A DNA stretch of 5,644 nt, taken from positions 1 through 5,644 of the forward strand of contig JAQGJZ010000482.1 of NCBI GenBank assembly GCA_028290385.1. Direction: 5' to 3'. Origin of the DNA: Enterovirga sp. (lineage in GTDB: Bacteria > Pseudomonadota > Alphaproteobacteria > Rhizobiales > Beijerinckiaceae). The stretch's first letter is position 1. Each line of letters starts with the position of its first letter. The notes beneath the pieces were generated by a model. It had not been told where the DNA came from. It ran no database searches and saw only the letters and a list, made by a program, of their open reading frames with translations. Below are positions 1 to 5,407 of this stretch, in pieces. The position numbers were made by a program, and so were the translations under genes.

Positions 1-1309
1 CCTTCTTCTGCTGGTCCGGCCCCTTGAAGTTGAAGGCGCCGCAATAGGCGCGCGCATTCATCTCCCGCTTGCCGAGATAGATGATCTCGTTTCCGCCGGA
101 AATCTCCTCGTACACCGTCTTGCCGGCGTCGAGCGTGTCGCGCGACTGGTCGACGTAACCGAGATGCACCGTCTCGCCGACCTTGATCGTGCCGGTGTCG
201 TGCTGCTCCTGGCCAGTGATCATCCGGAACAGCGTCGTCTTGCCGGCGCCGTTCGGGCCGATCACGCCCACGATGCCACCCGGCGGCAGCCGGAAGGACA
301 GGTCCTTGATCAGCTCCTTTTCGGCGAAGCTCTTCGACAGGCCCGTGAACTCGATCACGTTGTTACCGAGGCGCTCTTTGATCGGAATGACGATCTGAGC
401 CGCGGTGGGTCCGCGCTCCTCGGCCTTGGCGACGAGGTCCTCGTAGCGCTGGATGCGGGCCTTCGACTTGGCCTGACGCGCCTTGGGCGAGGCAGAGACC
501 CATTCCCGCTCACGCTCGATGGTGCGCTGCCGGCTCTCGTCCTCGCTCCGCTCCTGGGCCAGGCGCTTCTGCTTCTGGATCAGCCAGGAGGAGTAGTTGC
601 CCTGGTAGGGAATGCCGCGGCCGCGGTCGAGCTCGAGAATCCAGCCCGTCACGTTGTCCAGGAAGTAGCGATCGTGGGTGACGATCAGGATGGCACCCGG
701 GTAGTTGCGCAGGTGCGCTTCGAGCCAGGCCACCGTTTCCGCGTCGAGATGGTTGGTCGGCTCGTCGAGGAGCAGCAGTTCGGGTTGCGACAGGAGCAGC
801 TGGCACAGCGCGACGCGCCGCTTTTCGCCGCCTGACAGCTGGTCGACAGCCCAATCGCCCGGCGGGCACCCGAGCGCCCCCATGGCCTGATCGATGCGGG
901 AATCGAGGTCCCAGAGCCCCTTCGTGTCGATCTCGTCCTGGAGCCGCGTCATCTCGTCCGCGGTCTCGTCCGAGTAGTTCATGGCCAGTTCGTTGTAGCG
1001 ATCCAGCACGGCCTGCTGCAGCGCGACCCCATCCAGCACGTTCTCGCGGACCGTTTTGGATGGATCGAGCTGCGGCTCCTGCGCCAGGTAGCCCACGCGC
1101 GCGCCTTGGGCGACGAAGCCCTCGCCCTGCCACTCGGTGTCCACCCCGGCCATGATGCGCAGCAGGGTCGACTTACCCGAGCCGTTCACGCCGAGCACGC
1201 CGATCTTGGCGTCCGGGTAGAAGGACAGGTTCACGTTGTCCAAGACCTTCTTCCCATTCGGGTAGGTCTTGGTGAGCTCACGCATATGGTAGATGAATTC
1301 GCGGGCCAT
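1..1309 (-). CDS. ettA: Energy-dependent translational throttle protein EttA (ABC-F ATPase), partial at C-terminus
   Basis: EttA is a cytosolic ABC-F protein that binds the ribosomal E site and gates early elongation according to ATP/ADP status. The window holds 436 codons of a family that is usually about 555 residues long. The first ABC domain has Walker A GVNGSGKST (residues 40-48), signature LSGGE (158-162), Walker B LLLLDEPTNHLD (178-189, catalytic Glu183) and the H-loop His212. An 'arm' insertion lies at about 95-140. The charged P-site tRNA interaction linker covers about 240-308 and is rich in Arg, Lys and Glu. The second domain has Walker A GPNGAGKTT (351-359). The window edge cuts the gene after FNFKGPDQQKK, just before the expected second signature and Walker B. 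The frame is open throughout. The start ATG gives MAREFIYHMRELTKTY, which fits the family N-terminus. A weak AGGAAAG ribosome-binding site lies 14 bases upstream. The gene is divergent from the coiled-coil gene. Assignment to EttA over other ABC-F members rests on close similarity to the E. coli protein as I recall it. Confidence 0.95.
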   Translation of the reverse strand, partial: MAREFIYHMRELTKTYPNGKKVLDNVNLSFYPDAKIGVLGVNGSGKSTLLRIMAGVDTEWQGEGFVAQGARVGYLAQEPQLDPSKTVRENVLDGVALQQAVLDRYNELAMNYSDETADEMTRLQDEIDTKGLWDLDSRIDQAMGALGCPPGDWAVDQLSGGEKRRVALCQLLLSQPELLLLDEPTNHLDAETVAWLEAHLRNYPGAILIVTHDRYFLDNVTGWILELDRGRGIPYQGNYSSWLIQKQKRLAQERSEDESRQRTIEREREWVSASPKARQAKSKARIQRYEDLVAKAEERGPTAAQIVIPIKERLGNNVIEFTGLSKSFAEKELIKDLSFRLPPGGIVGVIGPNGAGKTTLFRMITGQEQHDTGTIKVGETVHLGYVDQSRDTLDAGKTVYEEISGGNEIIYLGKREMNARAYCGAFNFKGPDQQKK

Positions 1310-1353
1310 CGGTCCGGGTCCGGCTTTCCTGAGATCTCGGGGAGTTATCTCTG

Positions 1354-1382
1354 CACGTAACAGTCGGGGCGCTCTGCTTCAA
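1354..1382 (-). promoter_or_regulatory. Tentative housekeeping-type promoter for ettA
   Basis: On the minus strand the divergent spacer holds TTGAAG (1377-1382) as a possible -35 box, then 17 bases, then TACGTG (1354-1359) as a possible -10 box, about 45 bases before the ettA start. The spacing is ideal, but the -10 match is poor and alphaproteobacterial promoters are loose, so this is a guess. I found no convincing promoter for the plus-strand gene in the remainder of the 177-base spacer. That remainder includes a locally AT-richer stretch at about 1421-1443, where one could lie. Confidence 0.25.
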
Positions 1383-1486
1383 GGCGCCAGGCCCGAAACC
1401 CCTGCCCCGCCGGACGGATCTTAAGCTCTCGTTTACCATATGCCGAGATAGGTGGGCGGGACCGACTCCCGGGGGCGCGACGACAC

Positions 1487-1951
1487 ATGGAACAGGCACT
1501 TCGAATCCCTGCCGAGGACATGGCGCCTCCCGCGCCCGAACGTCCGAAGCCGGAGGCCGTGTCCGACGGGATCGAGAAAGTGCTCCGCTTCGCAGCGCCG
1601 GCCACCAAGGCGGCCGAGGCCGAGGCAGCCCCCTCCGGCGCCCGGACTGCCGGCCCGGTCACGGCTCGCGAATTCGCCACCGCGATCGACTTCGTGCACG
1701 AGGCCGCCCAGGCGATCCGGGCAGCCGAGGAGCGCACGCGCGAGGCCGACGCCCGCACGCACGCCCTTGCCCAGCGCGCTGCCGAAGAGCTGAAGAACGC
1801 CGAACTCCGCATCCAGGCACTCGAAGGCCGTGTCCGCGCGGCCGAGAGCCGCGCCCAGGACGCCGAGACGCGCGCCAAGGAGGCCGACGCGTGGCTCCGC
1901 CAGATCTTCACGACGATCGCCGAAGAGCTTCCAGTCCGAAAGACCGCCTGA
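1487..1951 (+). CDS. Ala/Glu/Arg-rich coiled-coil protein of unknown function
   Basis: I do not recognise a named family. The 154-residue product has three parts. Residues 1-57 are Pro/Ala-rich and probably disordered (APPAPERPKPE, then a short helix-like IEKVLRF). A predicted long helix runs from about 59 to 135 and is made of Ala, Glu, Arg and Gln with sparse Leu/Ile, as in a coiled coil. The tail, WLRQIFTTIAEELPVRKTA, is more hydrophobic. The helix contains a degenerate internal repeat: RAAEERTREADAR (78-90) resembles RAAESRAQDAETR (117-129). There is no signal peptide, membrane segment or catalytic motif, so it is probably cytosolic and oligomeric, or a scaffold. The ATG at 1487 gives the longest frame, but its ribosome-binding site is weak (only a G-rich run at about 1470-1477). 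An internal ATG at 1520 is an alternative. The codon pattern is typical of the surrounding genes, and the reading frame ends in a strong hairpin, which supports a real gene. It is divergent from ettA. Confidence 0.75.
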   Translation: MEQALRIPAEDMAPPAPERPKPEAVSDGIEKVLRFAAPATKAAEAEAAPSGARTAGPVTAREFATAIDFVHEAAQAIRAAEERTREADARTHALAQRAAEELKNAELRIQALEGRVRAAESRAQDAETRAKEADAWLRQIFTTIAEELPVRKTA

Positions 1952-1987
1952 GGCAAATGCGGCGCCCGACCGGCGCAGCATTGCCTC
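1950..1987 (+). terminator. Long stem-loop overlapping the stop codon of the coiled-coil gene (probable terminator)
   Basis: GAGGCAA (1950-1956) pairs with TTGCCTC (1981-1987). After a bulged A, TGC (1958-1960) pairs with GCA (1978-1980). After one G-A mismatch, GCGCC (1962-1966) pairs with GGCGC (1972-1976) around the loop CGACC. That gives 15 base pairs in a 38-base element that begins inside the TGA stop. It is followed by CCCCGC, not a T-run, so it is not a classical intrinsic terminator. High-GC alphaproteobacteria often lack the T-run. Termination or 3'-end protection of the upstream mRNA is the likely role. Confidence 0.6.
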
Positions 1988-2002
1988 CCCGCAGATCGCA
2001 TG

Positions 2003-2034
2003 CGAGGCCCGGAGTCGGACGGCTCCGGGCCTCG
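2003..2034 (+). terminator. Perfect 12-bp stem-loop between coiled-coil gene and nitroreductase
   Basis: CGAGGCCCGGAG (2003-2014) pairs perfectly with CTCCGGGCCTCG (2023-2034) around an 8-base loop, TCGGACGG. It begins 15 bases after the first hairpin and ends 22 bases before the nitroreductase ribosome-binding site. No T-run follows. It may be a second terminator, an attenuator in the nitroreductase leader, or a bidirectional mRNA-stabilising structure. Its near-perfect pairing makes coding use of this stretch unlikely, which is one reason the nitroreductase start is placed downstream. Confidence 0.55.
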
Positions 2035-2056
2035 TCGCGTTCCGGGGGATAGAGGC

Positions 2057-2060
2057 AGGA
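2057..2060 (+). promoter_or_regulatory. Ribosome-binding site that sets the nitroreductase start
   Basis: AGGA, within AGAGGCAGGA, lies 8 bases before the GTG at 2069. No comparable Shine-Dalgarno sequence precedes the in-frame ATG at 2000, which sits at the foot of the 2003-2034 hairpin. This supports the GTG start. Confidence 0.65.
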
Positions 2061-2068
2061 ACGAGCAC

Positions 2069-2770
2069 GTGGGACCGGGCACGGAAGCCATCGAAGCTGC
2101 CATCACGGGCCGGCGGAGCGTGCGCGCTTTCAGGCCCGATCCCGTTCCGCGCGAGATCGTCGAGCGCATCCTGGACGTCGCGGCGCGTGCGCCGAGCGGC
2201 ACCAACATGCAGCCATGGCGCGCCTACGTGCTGGCGGGATCGGTCAAGGAGCAGCTCTCCGCGGCCTTATTGGAGGCCCACGAAGGCGACAGCCCCGACT
2301 TCGCGAGCGCCCAATACCGGTACTATCCGGCTCAGTTCTTCGAGCCCTACCTCGGCCGTCGCCGCAAGGTCGGTTTTGACCTCTACGGCCTTCTCGGGAT
2401 CCAGCGCGGCGAGAAGGACCGCATGGCGCACCAACACGGGCGCAACCTCGTGTTCTTCGGCGCTCCAGTCGGGCTGATCTTCACGATCGACCGCCGGCTC
2501 GAGATCGGCAGCTGGCTCGATTACGGCATGTTCCTGGAGAACATCGCAATCGCGGCACGGGCGCACGGCCTCGAGACCTGCATGCAGGCCGCCTTCGCGC
2601 CCTTCCACCGCATCATCCGGGACCACCTCCCCCTCTCGCAGGCGGAAGTCGTCGTGTGCGGCATGTCGATCGGCTACGAGGACCCGGACGCCCCGGAGAA
2701 CCAGATGAGGACGGAGCGCGTGCCCGCGTCCGAGTTCGCGACCTTTATCGGGTGGGACGGCGGGACCTGA
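2069..2770 (+). CDS. Nitroreductase family FMN-dependent oxidoreductase (PnbA/NfnB-like)
   Basis: Members of this family are dimeric flavoproteins that use NAD(P)H to reduce nitroaromatics, quinones or related acceptors in the cytosol. The true substrate cannot be read from sequence. With the GTG start the protein has 233 residues. The N-terminal FMN-binding motif RRSVRAF is at 15-21 and PSGTNMQPW at 42-50. A middle stretch typical of the PnbA/NfnB branch includes PYLGRRR (93-99), FDLYGLLGIQR (103-113) and RNLVFFGAPVGLIF (125-138). SWLDYGMFLENI lies at 148-159. The C-terminal flavin/phosphate region is GMSIGYED (198-205), with N211, R214 and R217 after it. The length fits the family. The frame stays open upstream to an ATG at 2000, but that extension (MRGPESDGSGPRRVPGDRGRN) has no family resemblance and overlaps a hairpin. 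The gene follows the coiled-coil gene in the same direction and converges on the lipoprotein gene with a 10-base gap. Family confidence is high; a detoxification or biosynthetic role would be inference. Confidence 0.9.
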   Translation: MGPGTEAIEAAITGRRSVRAFRPDPVPREIVERILDVAARAPSGTNMQPWRAYVLAGSVKEQLSAALLEAHEGDSPDFASAQYRYYPAQFFEPYLGRRRKVGFDLYGLLGIQRGEKDRMAHQHGRNLVFFGAPVGLIFTIDRRLEIGSWLDYGMFLENIAIAARAHGLETCMQAAFAPFHRIIRDHLPLSQAEVVVCGMSIGYEDPDAPENQMRTERVPASEFATFIGWDGGT

Positions 2771-2780
2771 ACCCGGGCCG

Positions 2781-3284
2781 CTACTTGCCTGACACGATGG
2801 CCGTGGTCGTCTCCTCGCCCTTCACGTCAACGACGTCGTACATCGCCCCGCCATGGGTGAAGAAGGATTTCGGCTCCGTCCAGAATACGCGGGTCGCCAC
2901 GATGTACCGCCCGGGCGACAGGCTCTCGAAGCTGAACCGACCGGACATGTCGACCTTCGTCTCCTTGCGGTAGGTCAGGTACTCCGGCGGGGGCTCCTCG
3001 ACCGCGTTGCCGTAATAGGAGCGCCGGTCGCCGCCGAACATCCGCTCGAACCGCTCCACGGCATACGCGGTGGCAGGAATCAGAAACACTCGCTCGCCGG
3101 CGGCCGTGACCAGCCTACCCTGATCGCGCCGGAGAAAGGCCTGGCCCTCGATCCGAGCCTTGCCGGGCTTGAGGATGTATTCCGCCGCGCGCTGATCGAA
3201 CTTGCGCTCGATCGAGGCCGTTGGACCCAGCTGGCACCCTGCCAGGACCCCTGCCACGACCCCAAGCCCAGCAACGCGGACCAT
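2781..3284 (-). CDS. Predicted lipoprotein with a carboxypeptidase-regulatory-like beta domain, function unknown
   Basis: The 167-residue product starts with a short signal peptide (VRVAGLGVVAGVLAGC) ending in a lipobox, LAGC, with the lipidated Cys at residue 17. Residue +2 is Gln, which by the E. coli rule favours the outer membrane. The mature part has polar charged segments. It then has an unusual Tyr- and Pro-containing loop (about 84-106: GGDRRSYYGN, then EEPPPEYLTYR) and a beta-rich stretch, MSGRFSFESLSPGRYIVATRVFW (113-135). The GRFSFESLSPGRYIV wording resembles transthyretin-like or carboxypeptidase-regulatory-like domains, which are small beta-sandwiches in envelope proteins. No catalytic residues are evident. 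The ATG at 3284 has a G-rich Shine-Dalgarno-like stretch (GGGGTGG) just upstream. It lies 51 bases downstream of adk on the same strand, so it could be co-transcribed with adk, although a small hairpin intervenes. It may act as an envelope structural or binding protein, but the function is unknown. Confidence 0.8.
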   Translation of the reverse strand: MVRVAGLGVVAGVLAGCQLGPTASIERKFDQRAAEYILKPGKARIEGQAFLRRDQGRLVTAAGERVFLIPATAYAVERFERMFGGDRRSYYGNAVEEPPPEYLTYRKETKVDMSGRFSFESLSPGRYIVATRVFWTEPKSFFTHGGAMYDVVDVKGEETTTAIVSGK

Positions 3285-3295
3285 GACGCCACCCC

Positions 3296-3311
3296 GACCG
3301 CCGAGGCGGTC
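3296..3311 (-). terminator. Small stem-loop between adk and the lipoprotein gene (possible weak terminator)
   Basis: GACCGC (3296-3301) pairs with GCGGTC (3306-3311) around a 4-base loop. There is no T-run on the minus-strand side, where GGGGTGG follows. It lies 24 bases after the adk stop and ends 11 bases before the lipoprotein start. It may end or attenuate the spc-operon transcript, or affect initiation at the lipoprotein gene. The evidence is the inverted repeat alone. Confidence 0.3.
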
Positions 3312-3335
3312 AGTGTGACGCAGCCAAAGACGCCG

Positions 3336-3926
3336 TCAAGCAGCTTCGGTCTGGAGGATCCGCGCAATGGCCGCCGTCACCTCGTCGATCGGCTGCATGC
3401 CGTCGAGGACGCGGAGGAGCCCTTTCTGGGCGTAGTACTCGGACAACGGCGCGGTTTGCTCGCGATAGGCCACGAGGCGCGTCTTGAACGCTTCCGGGTT
3501 GTCGTCCTTCCGGACGGGCTCGCCCCGCGCCAGCGTGTCCGCGACGCGTGTCGCGATCCGCTCGACCAGGGCGTTCTCGTCAACCTTCAGCTCGATCACG
3601 GCGTCCAGCTGGAGGTTCTTCTCGCGGAGCATCGTGTCGAGCGCCCTCGCCTGCGGCACCGTCCGCGGAAACCCGTCGAGGATGAAGCCCTTGCGGGCGT
3701 CCGCCTCCTCGATCCGGTCAGCCACGATCCCGACCACGATCTCGTCGGAGACGAGGCCGCCAGACGCCATGACGTCTTTCGCTTTCAGGCCGATCGGCGT
3801 ACCCGCCGCCACCGCGGCGCGTAGCATATCGCCCGTGGACAATTGCGGCACGCCCAGACGCTCGACAATCCGTGCCGATTGCGTCCCCTTGCCCGCACCC
3901 GGCGGGCCAAGAAGGATCAGTCTCAT
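3336..3926 (-). CDS. adk: Adenylate kinase, short-LID form
   Basis: Adenylate kinase interconverts ATP + AMP and 2 ADP in the cytosol and sets the adenylate balance. The 196-residue protein has the P-loop GPPGAGKGT (7-15), the AMP-binding stretch LSTGDMLR (29-36), [10 protein letters not shown] (80-89), and the conserved Arg122, Arg126 and Arg149. The LID region (about 123-142, [20 protein letters not shown]) is much shorter than in the 214-residue E. coli enzyme. It has no zinc-binding Cys cluster. This short form is known in Rhizobium-type adenylate kinases, so it is a lineage trait and not damage. The ATG at 3926 gives the standard [15 protein letters not shown] start and is preceded by a purine-rich GAGGGGAGGGG stretch. 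The gene lies 46 bases downstream of secY, the usual arrangement in bacterial spc operons, and is presumably transcribed with it. No rpsM follows it here, unlike in many relatives. Confidence 0.97.
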   Translation of the reverse strand: MRLILLGPPGAGKGTQSARIVERLGVPQLSTGDMLRAAVAAGTPIGLKAKDVMASGGLVSDEIVVGIVADRIEEADARKGFILDGFPRTVPQARALDTMLREKNLQLDAVIELKVDENALVERIATRVADTLARGEPVRKDDNPEAFKTRLVAYREQTAPLSEYYAQKGLLRVLDGMQPIDEVTAAIARILQTEAA

Positions 3927-3972
3927 CGGAGCCCCCGCCCCTCCCCTCTGCGCTGGGCGAAAGCCCGGCTGG

Positions 3973-5310
3973 TTAGCGGCGGCGTGCGCCCTTGAGCTTC
4001 GACTTCTTCACGAGCCCCTCGTACTGGTGCGCGAGGAGATGGCCGTGAACCTGCGCAACCGTGTCCATCGTGACCGAGACCACGATGAGCAGCGACGTGC
4101 CCCCGAAATAGAAGGGCAAAGCCGCGTAGGACACAAGCAGTTCCGGCAGCAGGCAGATGATCGTCAGATAGCCCGCACCGATGACCGTGACCCGGGTGAG
4201 GACGTAATCAATGTGCTCGGCGGTGCGCTCGCCCGGGCGGATGCCGGGAATGAAGCCGCCGTGCTTCTTCAGGTTGTCGGCCGTCTCCTGCGGATTGAAC
4301 ACCACCGCCGTGTAGAAGAAGGCGAAGAAGATGATCAGCGCCGCATACAGGAACATGTAGGCGGGACGGCCGTGGCCCAGAAAGGCCGCGAGGGTCGCGA
4401 TCACGCCCGTGCCGCTCGTATCGGTCGTGAAGCTGGCGAACGTGGCCGGCAGCAGCAGCAGCGAGGACGCGAAGATCGGCGGAATGACCCCGGAGGTGTT
4501 CAGCTTCAGCGGCAGGAACGAGGTCTGACCCTCGTACATGCGGTTTCCGACCTGGCGCTTCGGGTAGTTGATGAGCAGGCGGCGCTGCGCCCGCTCCATG
4601 AACACGATGAAGAACACGACCGCGATCGCCATCACGGCGACGCCGAGGATGATCGCCGTCGAGATCGCACCCTGACGACCGAGTTCGAGCGTGCCCGCGA
4701 TCGCCGAGGGCAGATGCGCCACGATGCCCGCGAAGATGATCAGCGACGAGCCATTGCCGATTCCGCGGCTCGTGATCTGCTCGCCCAGCCACATCAGGAA
4801 CAGCGTGCCGCCCGTCAGGGTAATCACCGTCGAGACCAGGAAGAACGGCCCCGGATCCTGCACGATGGTGCCCGAGCTCTGCAGCCCGACCGCGATGCCC
4901 CAGGACTGGAACAGCGCCAGGATAACTGTGATGTAGCGGGTGTACTGGTTGATGACCTTGCGGCCGGACTCGCCCTCCTTCTTCAGCGCCTCGAGCGAGG
5001 GCACGACGGAGGTGAGAAGCTGCACGATGATCGATGCCGAGATGTACGGCATGATGTTCAGGGCGAAGATCGCCATGCGCTCGACGGCGCCGCCGGAGAA
5101 CATGTTGAACAGGCCGAGCACGCCGCCCGAGGCCTGCTGGAAGCTCTGCCGCAGGGCTTCGGTGTCGATGCCGGGAAGCGGGACATAGGTCCCGAGGCGG
5201 AAGACGATCAGCGCCCCGAGCGTGAACCAGATGCGCTTCTTCAGCTCTTCGGCTTTGGCGATCGCGCCGAAATTGATGTTGGAGGCGAGCTGCTCGGCGG
5301 CCGATGCCAT
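3973..5310 (-). CDS. secY: Protein translocase subunit SecY
   Basis: SecY is the pore subunit of the SecYEG channel in the inner membrane, through which SecA- or ribosome-driven proteins pass. The 445-residue protein matches the E. coli length (443) and the ten-helix plan. TM1 is at about 27-45, and the plug/TM2 region [20 protein letters not shown] begins at 70 and continues [11 protein letters not shown] (first family signature). Conserved [11 protein letters not shown] is at 115-125. The second signature, [17 protein letters not shown], is at 179-195. The cytosolic C4 loop [14 protein letters not shown] is at 239-252, [15 protein letters not shown] at 268-282, and the C5 loop [13 protein letters not shown] carries Arg357, the essential SecA-contacting arginine in E. 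coli. The start at 5310 ([15 protein letters not shown]) is supported by AGGA 8 bases upstream. A longer in-frame start at 5460 would overlap rplO and add a non-homologous 50-residue leader, so it is rejected. The gene sits between rplO and adk, the standard spc-operon position. Confidence 0.98.
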   Translation of the reverse strand: MASAAEQLASNINFGAIAKAEELKKRIWFTLGALIVFRLGTYVPLPGIDTEALRQSFQQASGGVLGLFNMFSGGAVERMAIFALNIMPYISASIIVQLLTSVVPSLEALKKEGESGRKVINQYTRYITVILALFQSWGIAVGLQSSGTIVQDPGPFFLVSTVITLTGGTLFLMWLGEQITSRGIGNGSSLIIFAGIVAHLPSAIAGTLELGRQGAISTAIILGVAVMAIAVVFFIVFMERAQRRLLINYPKRQVGNRMYEGQTSFLPLKLNTSGVIPPIFASSLLLLPATFASFTTDTSGTGVIATLAAFLGHGRPAYMFLYAALIIFFAFFYTAVVFNPQETADNLKKHGGFIPGIRPGERTAEHIDYVLTRVTVIGAGYLTIICLLPELLVSYAALPFYFGGTSLLIVVSVTMDTVAQVHGHLLAHQYEGLVKKSKLKGARRR

Positions 5311-5318
5311 GTCTTCAA

Positions 5319-5322
5319 TCCT
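5319..5322 (-). promoter_or_regulatory. Ribosome-binding site that sets the secY start
   Basis: On the minus strand AGGA stands 8 bases before the ATG at 5310 (CAGGATTGAAGACATG). This fixes the secY start within the rplO-secY spacer and not inside rplO. A 6-bp hairpin ends 3 bases upstream of it. Confidence 0.7.
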
Positions 5323-5325
5323 GAG

Positions 5326-5344
5326 GCGACCCGATCGAGGTCGC
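5326..5344 (-). other. Small stem-loop next to the secY ribosome-binding site
   Basis: GCGACC (5326-5331) pairs with GGTCGC (5339-5344) around a 7-base loop. It lies between the larger rplO-secY hairpin and the secY Shine-Dalgarno sequence. It could influence ribosome access to secY or simply be chance in GC-rich DNA. There is no direct evidence of function. Confidence 0.3.
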
Positions 5345-5350
5345 AAGAAG

Positions 5351-5379
5351 GCCGGCCCGTATCTGGCGTACGGGCCGGC
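5351..5379 (-). terminator. Perfect 11-bp stem-loop between rplO and secY (attenuator or processing site)
   Basis: GCCGGCCCGTA (5351-5361) pairs perfectly with TACGGGCCGGC (5369-5379) around a 7-base loop. In the minus-strand transcript it is followed by CTTCTTG, a pyrimidine-rich but imperfect tail. It lies 28 bases after the rplO stop. secY has no obvious promoter of its own in the remaining spacer, so full termination here would be costly. Partial attenuation, mRNA processing or stabilisation of the ribosomal-protein part of the transcript fits better. Confidence 0.5.
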
Positions 5380-5407
5380 GCATCTCAAGTCTTGGGTGGC
5401 GCGGCGA

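Noticed and set aside
510..1133. Minus-strand 207-codon frame and plus-strand 164-835 frame inside ettA
   Set aside because: Both are out-of-frame shadows of the intact ettA reading frame, which carries all the ABC motifs.
1282..1443. GCATATGGTA (1282-1291) and its reverse complement TACCATATGC (1434-1443) flank the divergent spacer
   Set aside because: A 10-base inverted match, one copy inside ettA coding sequence and 142 bases apart; too short and too far apart to call an operator without conservation data.
1345..2208. A 287-codon minus-strand frame (and a nested 211-codon one) across the coiled-coil gene and nitroreductase start
   Set aside because: Ser/Arg/Ala-rich shadow of the plus-strand genes. 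It crosses both hairpins and the intergenic spacers without any family signature.
2853..3824. A 323-codon plus-strand frame across the lipoprotein gene and adk
   Set aside because: Antisense shadow of two supported genes, with a composition biased to Arg, Leu and Asp and no recognisable domain.
3952..3969. GCTGGGC-GAAA-GCCCGGC hairpin between secY and adk
   Set aside because: It pairs well only in the plus-strand sense. In the actual minus-strand transcript it has a C-A mismatch and a 4-bp core, so it is unlikely to be a terminator, and secY-adk co-transcription is expected.
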